In this document: piece by piece, positions 16,429-23,691 of the stretch | Position numbering within the stretch: position 1 is the first letter of the stretch | How the letters are laid out: the number at the start of each line of letters is the position of its first letter | Assembly (NCBI GenBank): GCA_965215295.1 | Contig: OZ244045.1 | Coordinates: 2,976,001 to 3,040,000 of the forward strand | Direction of reading: 5' to 3' | DNA from: HK1 sp965215295 | GTDB taxonomy: Bacteria; Pseudomonadota; Gammaproteobacteria; HK1 | DNA length: 64,000 nt | Made by a program: the position numbers and the translations under genes | Notes under the pieces: model-generated | The model's input: the letters and a program-made list of their open reading frames with translations, nothing else | Database searches by the model: none | What the model was told of the DNA's origin: nothing

Positions 16429-17015
16429 CCTCGGCGCGCCAGGAGCTCCAGGACCTTTGCGCGAAGCGTCTCCGGCCCCTCTTCGCTTCCGACCCGGTCC
16501 ACCAGCGCTCCATCGGCGTCGACGAGCAGAACGGCGTCGGGATGGGAGATCGAGTAGCCGAGCGCCGACCCGGGCGCCGGCGTTCGCTCGTAGACGATCC
16601 CGTACCGGCCGGTCACTTCGTCGATCTCTCCCGCCCCGCCGGCAAGGCCGATGATTCCGGGGTGGAAGAATCCCGCGTACCGGTCCATTCGCTCGACGTC
16701 GTCCCGGGCAGGGTCCAGAGTGATGAACAGCGCGCCCACCCGTTGCGCCTGTTCGGCGTCCAGGGACGAGAGGCTCGCGGCGATCCTCGCGAGGGACAGC
16801 GGGCAGACGTCGGGGCAGGAGGTGTAGCCGAAGAACAGCATGACGACCTTGCCTCTGAGGTCGCTGAGGTTGAACGGCCCCTGGGCGGAGTCGAGCGTGA
16901 AGTCTCCACCGAGCGGCGCGGGCCGATCGTCCGCGGCGGCGACCGGCGTCCCGGCCAGCAACGCCGCGGCCGCCAGCGCCCGCGCGATGCTAGAACACCA
17001 GATCTTCGAGAACAT
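16425..17015 (-). CDS. SCO1/SenC family copper chaperone-like protein
   Basis: SCO proteins are membrane-anchored thioredoxin folds that deliver copper or reduce disulfides. The 196-residue protein has a signal or anchor (ALAAAALLAGTPVAAA), the metal and thiol motif TSCPDVCP near residue 70 and the conserved histidine in SISHPDAV. It begins 26 bp inside the DUF302 gene and ends in a 4-bp overlap with the DUF255 gene. No cytochrome oxidase gene is near, so its client is probably in this cluster. Confidence 0.92.
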   Translation of the reverse strand: MFSKIWCSSIARALAAAALLAGTPVAAADDRPAPLGGDFTLDSAQGPFNLSDLRGKVVMLFFGYTSCPDVCPLSLARIAASLSSLDAEQAQRVGALFITLDPARDDVERMDRYAGFFHPGIIGLAGGAGEIDEVTGRYGIVYERTPAPGSALGYSISHPDAVLLVDADGALVDRVGSEEGPETLRAKVLELLARRG

Positions 17016-17412
17016 CGCTCATGTCCCCCTCCAGTGCCGCCGCCACCGCGTGGAGCGGCGGAGAGTCGAACTGGCGGGCAAACGCGCTCGGCTTGAGGAA
17101 AGAGACCGAAACGAGACTGGCGCCCGGTTCCTGGTAGACGATGAAGCGCAACGGCATGAATACGCCCGCCAGCAATTCCTTCGATATCAGCTCCACGCAA
17201 CTGCCCAAGTTGCAGAACTCGACAATCTTGTAACGTTCGAACGGAATGGTGTAGGCGATTTGCCGTTCGGCCTGCTCGAAAATGTTGTCGATGTCGTAGA
17301 TCCGGGTCACCCGGTAGTTGCGTACCTCGATTTCCTTGACGAGATCGTCGAGCAACGAGTCGAAGCCGTCGGACTCGTAGTCCCTGGTGACGATGTCTTC
17401 GCCGATGTTGAT
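16990..17412 (-). CDS. DUF302 family protein with no canonical start codon
   Basis: The 140-residue product is a DUF302 protein: a small alpha/beta domain of unknown biochemical role found near redox and sulfur genes. Visible are FDSLLDDLVKEIEVRNYRV, IPFERYKIVEFCNLGSCVEL and MPLRFIVYQE. Between the stop of the upstream cytochrome (17466) and the conserved N-terminus there is no ATG, GTG or TTG in frame. The best candidate is an ATC at 17412 (INIGEDIV) preceded by GGAG with a 7-nt gap. The next TTG, inside FDSLL, would remove the first strand. A rare AUC start, translation re-entry from the cytochrome frame, or a sequence error are all possible. Confidence 0.7.
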   Translation of the reverse strand: MNIGEDIVTRDYESDGFDSLLDDLVKEIEVRNYRVTRIYDIDNIFEQAERQIAYTIPFERYKIVEFCNLGSCVELISKELLAGVFMPLRFIVYQEPGASLVSVSFLKPSAFARQFDSPPLHAVAAALEGDMSDVLEDLVF

Positions 17413-17465
17413 GGAACGGCTCCGGAAGTGCGCGGCCGGATTCGAGGGCCCGGGCGGTCCGGCCG

Positions 17466-18167
17466 CTACCGCGGCGCCTCGAAGGTCTTGATGTAGTTCA
17501 CCAGATCCCAGCGCTCGTTCTCGGAGAACACCAGGCCCCAGGGCGGCATGTCCGTGCGCCCGTCGGAGATGATCGAGAACAGGTATCCGTCGGCGGCGTC
17601 CCCGGCGCTGCCCCAGACCCAGAGCTTGCGCGGGTCGGCGCTGATGCCGTGGGTCGAGGGTCCCGTGCCGTTGCCGTCCGCGCCGTGGCACTTTGCGCAA
17701 TTCGCGCCGTAGAGGTCCTTGCCCCGCGCCAGCGACTCGCCGGTGGCGTCGACCGGATTGGCGAGCGCGGGCGCCGCGCTCGGCGCATCCCCCAGCACCC
17801 CTTCGGCCGCGGCCTCTTCCGCCAGCAGTCCGGCGCCGAGCACGGGCGGCCCGACGTGCACCTTGAACATCCGTCCGGTCGGGTCCTCGGTCCGGTCGAT
17901 GACGGCGGCGATCTCGGCCCGGGTGAGCGCCCCCTCCTCGAATTCGACCCGGAGCACCGGCCAGCCGCTCTCGGTGTCACGCATCTCGAATCCGATCACC
18001 TTGACCGCCAACTGCTCCTCGAGAGCGGCGGCCAGTGCCTTCGGGCTCGCCGGAGAGATCAGGCCTTCGACCTGGAACTCCTCGGTGGCGGCGGCGGCCG
18101 GGGACAGGCCGCCGGCCGCGAGCCAGAGTCCCAAGGCCAGCAGTCCGACTGACGCTGCATTTCTCAT
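17466..18167 (-). CDS. Two-domain periplasmic cytochrome c
   Basis: The 233-residue precursor has a Sec signal (VGLLALGLWLAAGGLSPAAAA). Residues 30-110 form a small alpha/beta domain of unknown family, with VEGLISPASPKALAAALEEQ and VLRVEFEEGALTRAEIAAVI, resembling a ferredoxin-like fold. An Ala-rich linker leads to a class I cytochrome domain with haem motif CAKCH at residues 157-161 and an axial methionine in DMPPWG. The cytochrome part looks like those that accept electrons in sulfur oxidation or from dehydrogenases. It lies 17 bp after the second soxZ. The ATG at 18167 gives the signal peptide; there is no strong ribosome binding site. Confidence 0.85.
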   Translation of the reverse strand: MRNAASVGLLALGLWLAAGGLSPAAAATEEFQVEGLISPASPKALAAALEEQLAVKVIGFEMRDTESGWPVLRVEFEEGALTRAEIAAVIDRTEDPTGRMFKVHVGPPVLGAGLLAEEAAAEGVLGDAPSAAPALANPVDATGESLARGKDLYGANCAKCHGADGNGTGPSTHGISADPRKLWVWGSAGDAADGYLFSIISDGRTDMPPWGLVFSENERWDLVNYIKTFEAPR

Positions 18168-18184
18168 CTGCACCACTCCGCTCG

Positions 18185-18535
18185 CTACGCCTTGAGCTTC
18201 AGATCGCGCGTGGACTCCCACCGCTCGCCCTCGTTGTCCACGAACACCACCTTGACCGGCGCTTCCTTCACCGCCTTGAGCTTGAAGGTGAACAACGGGT
18301 CGTCGGCGATGCCCGAGGACAGCCGGAACCGGCTCACCAGCTCGTCGCCGTAGTAGACCAGCATGTTCCTGATGAACCGGCTGGGGGTGGCGCGGTTGAA
18401 CTTCGTTTCGTCCGGGTCCGCCCGGCCGAGGCCCGTGAAGGACGGATGGTCGAACCGTACCTTCACCTTGAAGACGTCGTCCTTCTCGACCTTCCTCGGC
18501 AACCGCATTCTCGGGGGCTTGATCTTCTCCGCCAT
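18185..18535 (-). CDS. soxZ: Second SoxZ (divergent, 116 aa)
   Basis: This protein has the SoxZ pattern without a signal peptide: PRKVEKDDVFKVKVRFDHP, SRFIRNMLVYYGDELV, PLFTFKLKAVKEAPVKVVFV and DNEGERWEST. It is 12 residues longer than the plus-strand SoxZ and shares limited identity, so it is an old paralogue rather than a recent duplicate. It sits between soxB and the cytochrome, with a soxY paralogue two genes upstream, which makes a second SoxYZ pair likely. Confidence 0.88.
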   Translation of the reverse strand: MAEKIKPPRMRLPRKVEKDDVFKVKVRFDHPSFTGLGRADPDETKFNRATPSRFIRNMLVYYGDELVSRFRLSSGIADDPLFTFKLKAVKEAPVKVVFVDNEGERWESTRDLKLKA

Positions 18536-18589
18536 GGTCTTCTCCTCAGGTGTTTCCCGAATGTATTTCCCGGGGTGTTTCCCGGGCGA

Positions 18590-20191
18590 TCAGGAACCGG
18601 CCATATCCGACCCTCGCGGTCGGATCCTGCGGTCCGTGATCGGCTTCAGGGGCGAGTGGTCGCGGATGTACTCGATGAGCGCCTCGGCAAAGACCGGTCC
18701 GTTCTCGTCGATGCGCTGGGCGCCGAACAGCGCATTGTTCTGGAACCGGGTGTGCACCGAGGCGACGGAGTAGAGCCTCTCCGGCTCCACGGGCCGTCCG
18801 CCGACCGACAGCGACACGACCCGTTCTCCGTCGGGGTTGTACAGGTCGTACACCAGCTCCATCCCGGAGAACTGGATCATGTCGCCGCCCACTCTGGCGT
18901 AGGGATCGGCGTCGACCACGCCGTCGAGGATGTTCTCCATCAGCCGCACGATCGACTTGCCGCTCATCGAGTACGTGACGATCCGGCCGTCGGTCGGGAC
19001 GAGGTTGTAGACGTCCTCCACCGCGATCGTTCCCGGCAGCAGCGTGGCGCCGTACCGCCATGCCGGGAAAAAGGAAATCTCCGCCCCGGTCACGGCGCGG
19101 AGCGCATCGGTCAGCAGTGCGCCCATGGGGCTTTGCCAGAAATCGCGCCGGAAGATGAGCGCGTGGTTCTCGCCGACCTTCTCGCCCAGGCGCGCCTCGT
19201 GCGGCCGGTAGGCATCGTCCACCAGACGCTGGACTTCCGGGTGGGGCTCCACCTCGGAGGGGCGGACCATCACCAAGTCGTACGAATAGCCCACGACCTT
19301 CTTGTCCTCGACCTTCACGTCCAGGGCGGTGACGAACTTCCCGTGGGCGCCGCCCTGGTAGACGATGGTGTCGTTCCATACCACGGGGTCGTAGATCTCG
19401 TCGTGGGTGTGGCCGCTCAGCAGCACGTCGATGCCGTCGATCCGCCGGGCGAACTTCTGATCCAGTCCGAACCCGCCGTGCGAGACGACCACGACCAGAT
19501 CCGGGTCCTCCTCGGCACGGATATCGGCGATCAGCTCGCGGGCCTCCTCCTCCCTGAGCCCGAACTTCCATTCACCGGCCGAGCCGAGGATCGACGAGGT
19601 GAGCGCGGTCCAGGGGTAGGCGAGGCCGATGACCGCCACCTTCAGGCCGCCCACCTCCTTGATCACGTACTGCGTGAACGCCGGATCGTCCCACTCCGGG
19701 TCCGCCACGTTGTAGGCGACGACCGGAAATTCCGCGAGGTCGATCAGGTCGAGCAGGTGCTCCTTGTCGTAGATGAACTCCCAGTTCCCGGGGGCCATCA
19801 TGTCGTAGCCGATGGTGTTCATGATCTTCACCATCGTCACGCCCTTGTCGAACACCGAAATCCCCGCCCCGTGCCACGTGTCCCCGGCATCGAGGAGGAG
19901 GGTCCGGCCGGGCTTCTCCGCGCGCAGGCGGTCGATGACGGCGGCCACGTTCGCCATGCCGCCGAGCTTGCCCTGCAGGGCGGCCTTGGCGGCGAAGTCG
20001 CCTTCACGGGACTGCCGGCCCCAGGGCTTGAGCTCGTCGAGATAGCGGTAGTGGAGGGGGCGGAGGTAGGAATGGAGGTCGTTGGTGCCCAGGATGCGGA
20101 TCTCGACCGGCCCGGCGCCGCCGAGCACGGACATCGGCAGCAGGAGCAGCCCGACGAGTGCGGGCGCGAGCCGGGACGGAACGTGCGCCAT
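18590..20191 (-). CDS. soxB: SoxB-like thiosulfohydrolase (divergent)
   Basis: SoxB hydrolyses the SoxY-bound sulfone to release sulfate, using two Mn ions. The 533-residue protein is a 5'-nucleotidase-type metallophosphatase: GTNDLHS near residue 35, LLLDAGDTWHG near 100, GNWEF near 137, VVVSHGGFG near 225 and LSGHTHDE near 245. GDTW and WEFxY follow SoxB rather than nucleotidases, which have GNHEFD. It is shorter than usual SoxB (about 560-580) and has a Sec-type signal (LAPALVGLLLLPMSVL) with no twin-arginine motif. GNWE is intermediate between the SoxB GHWE and nucleotidase GNHE. It sits between soxY and soxZ paralogues and is the only soxB candidate in the window. Confidence 0.82.
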   Translation of the reverse strand: MAHVPSRLAPALVGLLLLPMSVLGGAGPVEIRILGTNDLHSYLRPLHYRYLDELKPWGRQSREGDFAAKAALQGKLGGMANVAAVIDRLRAEKPGRTLLLDAGDTWHGAGISVFDKGVTMVKIMNTIGYDMMAPGNWEFIYDKEHLLDLIDLAEFPVVAYNVADPEWDDPAFTQYVIKEVGGLKVAVIGLAYPWTALTSSILGSAGEWKFGLREEEARELIADIRAEEDPDLVVVVSHGGFGLDQKFARRIDGIDVLLSGHTHDEIYDPVVWNDTIVYQGGAHGKFVTALDVKVEDKKVVGYSYDLVMVRPSEVEPHPEVQRLVDDAYRPHEARLGEKVGENHALIFRRDFWQSPMGALLTDALRAVTGAEISFFPAWRYGATLLPGTIAVEDVYNLVPTDGRIVTYSMSGKSIVRLMENILDGVVDADPYARVGGDMIQFSGMELVYDLYNPDGERVVSLSVGGRPVEPERLYSVASVHTRFQNNALFGAQRIDENGPVFAEALIEYIRDHSPLKPITDRRIRPRGSDMAGS

Positions 20192-20197
20192 CGGTGG

Positions 20198-20662
20198 CTA
20201 GCACCCGCCCGCGGCGACCTTGACACCCCTGCTGGTGGCCCAGCGTCCGTGCTGGTTGCACTCCGCGATGACCCACACCGTCCCTTCGCCGCCGTCGAGA
20301 CGGATCTGCGTCCCGAGGTAGACCTCCCCGTTCACCGGAGTGAAGTAGAACTTGCCCTTGATGACGATCGGGTCGTCGAAGTTGAGGATCTGGATGCTCT
20401 TGATGTAGTGGTCGTCCTCCATCGGGTGGTCCATCTCCACCACGATGGGCGCCTGCGAGCCGTCCTCGACCACCGGCGGCAGCGTGACCTTCGGAACGTG
20501 CAGCCGTTCGAGGTCGGTCAGGTTGTCCGGGTCGGCGGGCAACTGGAAACTCGCCCGTGCGTCGTTGCCGAGCACCGTCGTTGCGTACATGGGCACGGCC
20601 ACCCCGCCCACCATCGCGAAACGCAGGAAACGCCGGCGGCTGAGACTCCCGTCGATATTCAT
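20198..20662 (-). CDS. soxY: Second SoxY-type sulfur carrier, C-terminus ending in GGC
   Basis: The 154-residue protein has a clear twin-arginine signal (SRRRFLRFAMVGGVAVPMYA) and a SoxY-like Ig domain: VTLPPVVEDGSQAPIVVEM, DDHYIKSIQI and GTVWVIAECNQHG. It ends VAAGGC, so the cysteine is the very last residue rather than third from the end as in GGCGG. A second cysteine (AECNQHG) is present. It ends 6 bp before the soxB start, so the two are probably translated together. It is a plausible carrier for the second SoxZ. Confidence 0.85.
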   Translation of the reverse strand: MNIDGSLSRRRFLRFAMVGGVAVPMYATTVLGNDARASFQLPADPDNLTDLERLHVPKVTLPPVVEDGSQAPIVVEMDHPMEDDHYIKSIQILNFDDPIVIKGKFYFTPVNGEVYLGTQIRLDGGEGTVWVIAECNQHGRWATSRGVKVAAGGC

Positions 20663-20762
20663 CGTCGAACTCCCCTGGTTGCGTTGTCGGTATCGTCGTC
20701 GGTGCCGGGGGGCCGCGCGGCCCGCGGGCGCATGCCCGCCGGCCGGCGGCCCTCCGGTTCCG

Positions 20763-22052
20763 TCAGTTCGCCAATACCGTCTTCAATGCCTCCGGGCTCG
20801 GGACCCAGCGAACGCCGTTGTTCTGGATTCCGGCCGCGAGGTCGGTGGTGACGACGTCCCAGTCCATCGGGTCCGCCGAAGACGTGTCGATCAGCGTCGC
20901 CACCGGCTCCTTCTTGGTGGTGACCGCGGCCCGCGTGCCTTCGGGGTTGTAGGCGATGTTGTGCGGCCCCAGTCCGGTGAAGATGTTCTTGACCGCGACG
21001 TCTTCCTGGGTGTCGATGACGGTGACGATGTCGGACTTCCCGCCCTCGTTGGCGAACAGCCCGTAACGCGGATTGGCGGGATTGATGTACAGCCGGTTGG
21101 CGTCGGGACCGGTCTCGATCACCTTCGCGAGGGTCAGGCTGTCCATGTCGAGGACGGCCACCGCCTCGGCCTTGCGCAGACCGGCGTAGCACTTGGACGA
21201 ATCGGCCAGGCAGGTGATGTTGCCGCCGCCGCCCGGGACCTCGATCGTCTTCACCACCTCGGTGGTCTCGGTGTCGAAGACCACCACCGCGCCCTTGGCG
21301 GCGGCCATGAAGTACTTTCCGTCGGGGGTCATGGCGCCGGCCCGTCCGCCCGCGATCGGCACCATCCTGATCTCCTCGCGGCTTTCGACGTCGACGATGG
21401 AGACACCCCGCGGCTCCTGCTGGCAGGAGGTGAAGATCTTCGAATCGTCCAGGGTGAACATCGCGTCCCGGGCGCCGTGGCAGCTCACCTCGATGATGTC
21501 GATCGGACGGCGGGTGACGGTGCTCATCAACGTGAGGTAGCCGTGCTCCTTGTCGAGGATGTTGCCCACCACCGCCAGCGGTTGGGTGTAGGCGAAGCCG
21601 ACGTGGAGCGGCGCGATCACCTTCTTGTCGCCCATGCTCACCGGGAACTTGTCCACCACCTCCTGGGTCATGAGGTCGATGGTCCAGAACGTGTCCGACT
21701 CGTAGCGCTGCGACGACCAGACGTAGCGGGCGCCCGGAATCACCCAGAGGTGGTGATTGCCGGTCTCGCCCATCTCGATCTTCTTGACGGTCTCTCCCGC
21801 GTGGTAGTCGACGACGGAGACGGTCGGCTCACCCTGGTTGTCGATGAGGAACACCCCGTCCATCCCCCTGACCGCGTCCCAGTCCATGCGCAGCGTGTTC
21901 TGGGGGTCCAGGAAGACCAGCGACTGGTACTCCTCCACGCTCATCCCCTCGGTGGGTGCGCCGAACTTCTTGTCCATCCCCGCGGCGCCGCCGGCGGCGA
22001 GGCACAGCGCGACGACGCCCGCGCCCGCCAGAACTCGATTGTCAGCCTTCAT
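20763..22052 (-). CDS. Periplasmic YVTN/YncE-like beta-propeller protein
   Basis: The 429-residue protein has a signal peptide (VLAGAGVVALCLAAGGAAG) and repeated 40-45-residue beta-propeller blades such as GVFLIDNQGEPTVSVVDYH, VVVFDTETTEVVKTIEVP and VAVLDMDSLTLAKVIETG. No haem-binding CxxCH or quinoprotein Trp-docking motif is evident. Four cysteines occur (SCHGARD, TSCQQE, ITCLADSSKC). Relatives include YncE and the d1-type propellers, but the substrate is unknown. A good AGGAAGGAGC element precedes the ATG at 22052. Its place between the transporter and soxY suggests a scaffold or sulfur-binding role, which is inference. Confidence 0.75.
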   Translation of the reverse strand: MKADNRVLAGAGVVALCLAAGGAAGMDKKFGAPTEGMSVEEYQSLVFLDPQNTLRMDWDAVRGMDGVFLIDNQGEPTVSVVDYHAGETVKKIEMGETGNHHLWVIPGARYVWSSQRYESDTFWTIDLMTQEVVDKFPVSMGDKKVIAPLHVGFAYTQPLAVVGNILDKEHGYLTLMSTVTRRPIDIIEVSCHGARDAMFTLDDSKIFTSCQQEPRGVSIVDVESREEIRMVPIAGGRAGAMTPDGKYFMAAAKGAVVVFDTETTEVVKTIEVPGGGGNITCLADSSKCYAGLRKAEAVAVLDMDSLTLAKVIETGPDANRLYINPANPRYGLFANEGGKSDIVTVIDTQEDVAVKNIFTGLGPHNIAYNPEGTRAAVTTKKEPVATLIDTSSADPMDWDVVTTDLAAGIQNNGVRWVPSPEALKTVLAN

Positions 22053-22164
22053 GCTCCTTCCTCCTTTTCATCCTCAGCTTGCCAATGCATCCCGATGGTG
22101 GCCGGCCGGTCCGGATACCGGTGGTCGCCTTCGCTCCGGTCCGGGCGCGGGCCCCGTGCGGTTC

Positions 22165-23379
22165 TCACATCATCACGAGCTTCTGCCTGCGCTCGTTCCA
22201 GGTCATGCACAGATACCATACTGCCATGAGGGCGATCACCGCGCCCAGGGCGACCTCCCAGCCGATGTAGTCGGGCAGGAACACCGCCTCGCCCAGGCGG
22301 TCCGCGCGTCCGCTGTCGGTGAGCCAGACGCGGAAGTACGAAGCGGAGAGGGCGAAGCAGATCACCGCCACCCAGAGCTTCACGTGCCCTTCGCCGGCCC
22401 GCCACAGCGCCCCCGAGGCGCAGCCGCCGGCCAGCGACATGCCGACCCCGAAGACGAAGCCGCCGAGCAGGCTGCCCAGCCAGAAGCTGTCCCTGACGAA
22501 GACGTCCCAGTCCTTGAAGTCGGCCCACTTCAGGTACGTGAATCCGACCGTACTGATGACGACCGCGATCGCCACCGCCCTGGTGGCGTCCGCGTGCCCG
22601 GTCATGAACGGCTCGCGAAACGCCCGCACGAAGCAGAAACGGGTGCGCTGCATGATGACGCCGATGCCCAGGCCGAAGGCGAGCAGTCCGGCGCGGGTCG
22701 TATAGTCGAGGCCGTCGTACACGAACGCGAGCGCGGCCCCGGCCGCCAGCACCGCGACCCCCGCCAGCGGCTGGAGCCTGCGCCACGTCTCCGACCGGCG
22801 AGGGGCGGAGCCGCCGCGCCCGGACCCGCTCATCCACTCCGGCAGATCGAGGTAGCTCACCTCCCAGACCAGCAGCTTGAGGCCGACGACGGCTCCGGCC
22901 ATGAGTCCGAGCATCATCGCCGGACCGGCCAGGGAGAGCGCGCTGGTGGCGCTGAAGAAGCCGCCGATGTTGCAGCCGAAGGAGAGCGAGGCGCCGATGC
23001 CCATGAGGCAACCGCCGACCACGCCCTTGAGCAGCTCCCACGGCGGTGCGCCCCGGAGCCGGAACTGGCGCGCCAGCAACGCGGCCGCGAACGCCCCCCC
23101 GATGATTCCGAGGTTGAGCACCGACGTCGAGTAGAGGTGCGGGTCGATGATGAACGTGTCGGTGATGTCGACGCCGTTCAGGAGCCAGTCGCCCCAGTTC
23201 CTCACCCCGTCCGCCACGCTCCAGGGCTTTTCCCACACGAAGAGCAGGATACTGAGCATTCCGAACAGGATGCCGCCGACCCACGCCGGCCACTGCCGGC
23301 CGAACAGCGCTCCGTAGCCGGCCGCCAGGATGCGGCCGACGGGGCCGCCGGGCGGCAGTCCGGTTCCGGCTTGCGTCAT
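22165..23379 (-). CDS. YeeE/YedE (TsuA/SoxT-type) sulfur-compound transporter
   Basis: This 404-residue inner-membrane protein has about 10-12 hydrophobic segments. The three cysteines that define thiosulfate-importing TsuA-type channels are visible: SFGCNIGGFF, RTRFCFVRA and LAGGCASGALWR. Thiosulfate uptake is known for TsuA, and SoxT-annotated relatives lie in sox clusters. It is first in the minus-strand cluster. The ATG at 23379 is preferred over one at 23421 because the added 14 residues are Arg/Pro-rich; neither has a strong ribosome binding site. Confidence 0.88.
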   Translation of the reverse strand: MTQAGTGLPPGGPVGRILAAGYGALFGRQWPAWVGGILFGMLSILLFVWEKPWSVADGVRNWGDWLLNGVDITDTFIIDPHLYSTSVLNLGIIGGAFAAALLARQFRLRGAPPWELLKGVVGGCLMGIGASLSFGCNIGGFFSATSALSLAGPAMMLGLMAGAVVGLKLLVWEVSYLDLPEWMSGSGRGGSAPRRSETWRRLQPLAGVAVLAAGAALAFVYDGLDYTTRAGLLAFGLGIGVIMQRTRFCFVRAFREPFMTGHADATRAVAIAVVISTVGFTYLKWADFKDWDVFVRDSFWLGSLLGGFVFGVGMSLAGGCASGALWRAGEGHVKLWVAVICFALSASYFRVWLTDSGRADRLGEAVFLPDYIGWEVALGAVIALMAVWYLCMTWNERRQKLVMM

Positions 23380-23691
23380 CGCACGCTCACCGGAACTCCG
23401 GGGATGCCGGATCGGGCGCACGACGCGCCGGACGGGTCGAACCCGAAGTATCGAGCTGCTCGTGAATCTCCACAGAGCCCCCCCTCCTGGTCCGGCCGGA
23501 CCCTACCCCGCCGGCCGGAACCGCTGCCATATCCCGCAAGTGATACCGGCTCGGGGCGGCGCCTCCCCATCCCGGAGGAGGCGCCGGAGGACCTCCCGGC
23601 TCGACGCCGCTGGCCGGGAATCGTCAACGGCCGGGTTGCAATCCCGTGCGGGACCGCACGGGGCGGGACGGGGACTGTCCCCGGCGGCCGC
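23380..23691. other. Intergenic region between sauS and the transporter, containing a GC hairpin
   Basis: This gap of 312 bp holds no gene. On the minus strand it must contain both the end of the aldehyde dehydrogenase transcript and the promoter of the sox-like cluster. A perfect 9-bp stem with a 10-nt loop lies at 23558-23585 (GGCGCCTCC/GGAGGCGCC). No T-tract follows. I could not identify a convincing promoter. Confidence 0.4.
23558..23585 (-). terminator. GC-rich hairpin downstream of sauS
   Basis: Arms GGCGCCTCC and GGAGGCGCC are perfectly complementary across a 10-nt loop, about 107 nt after the dehydrogenase stop. The absence of a T-run makes intrinsic termination uncertain; in this genome all strong hairpins lack one. 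Confidence 0.45.

Noticed and set aside
17413..17700. DUF302 gene starting inside the cytochrome gene, or a cytochrome-DUF302 fusion by frameshift
   Set aside because: The upstream part of that frame is arginine-rich shadow sequence and the cytochrome ends normally in its own frame. The alternative start at 17412 is simpler, although unproven.
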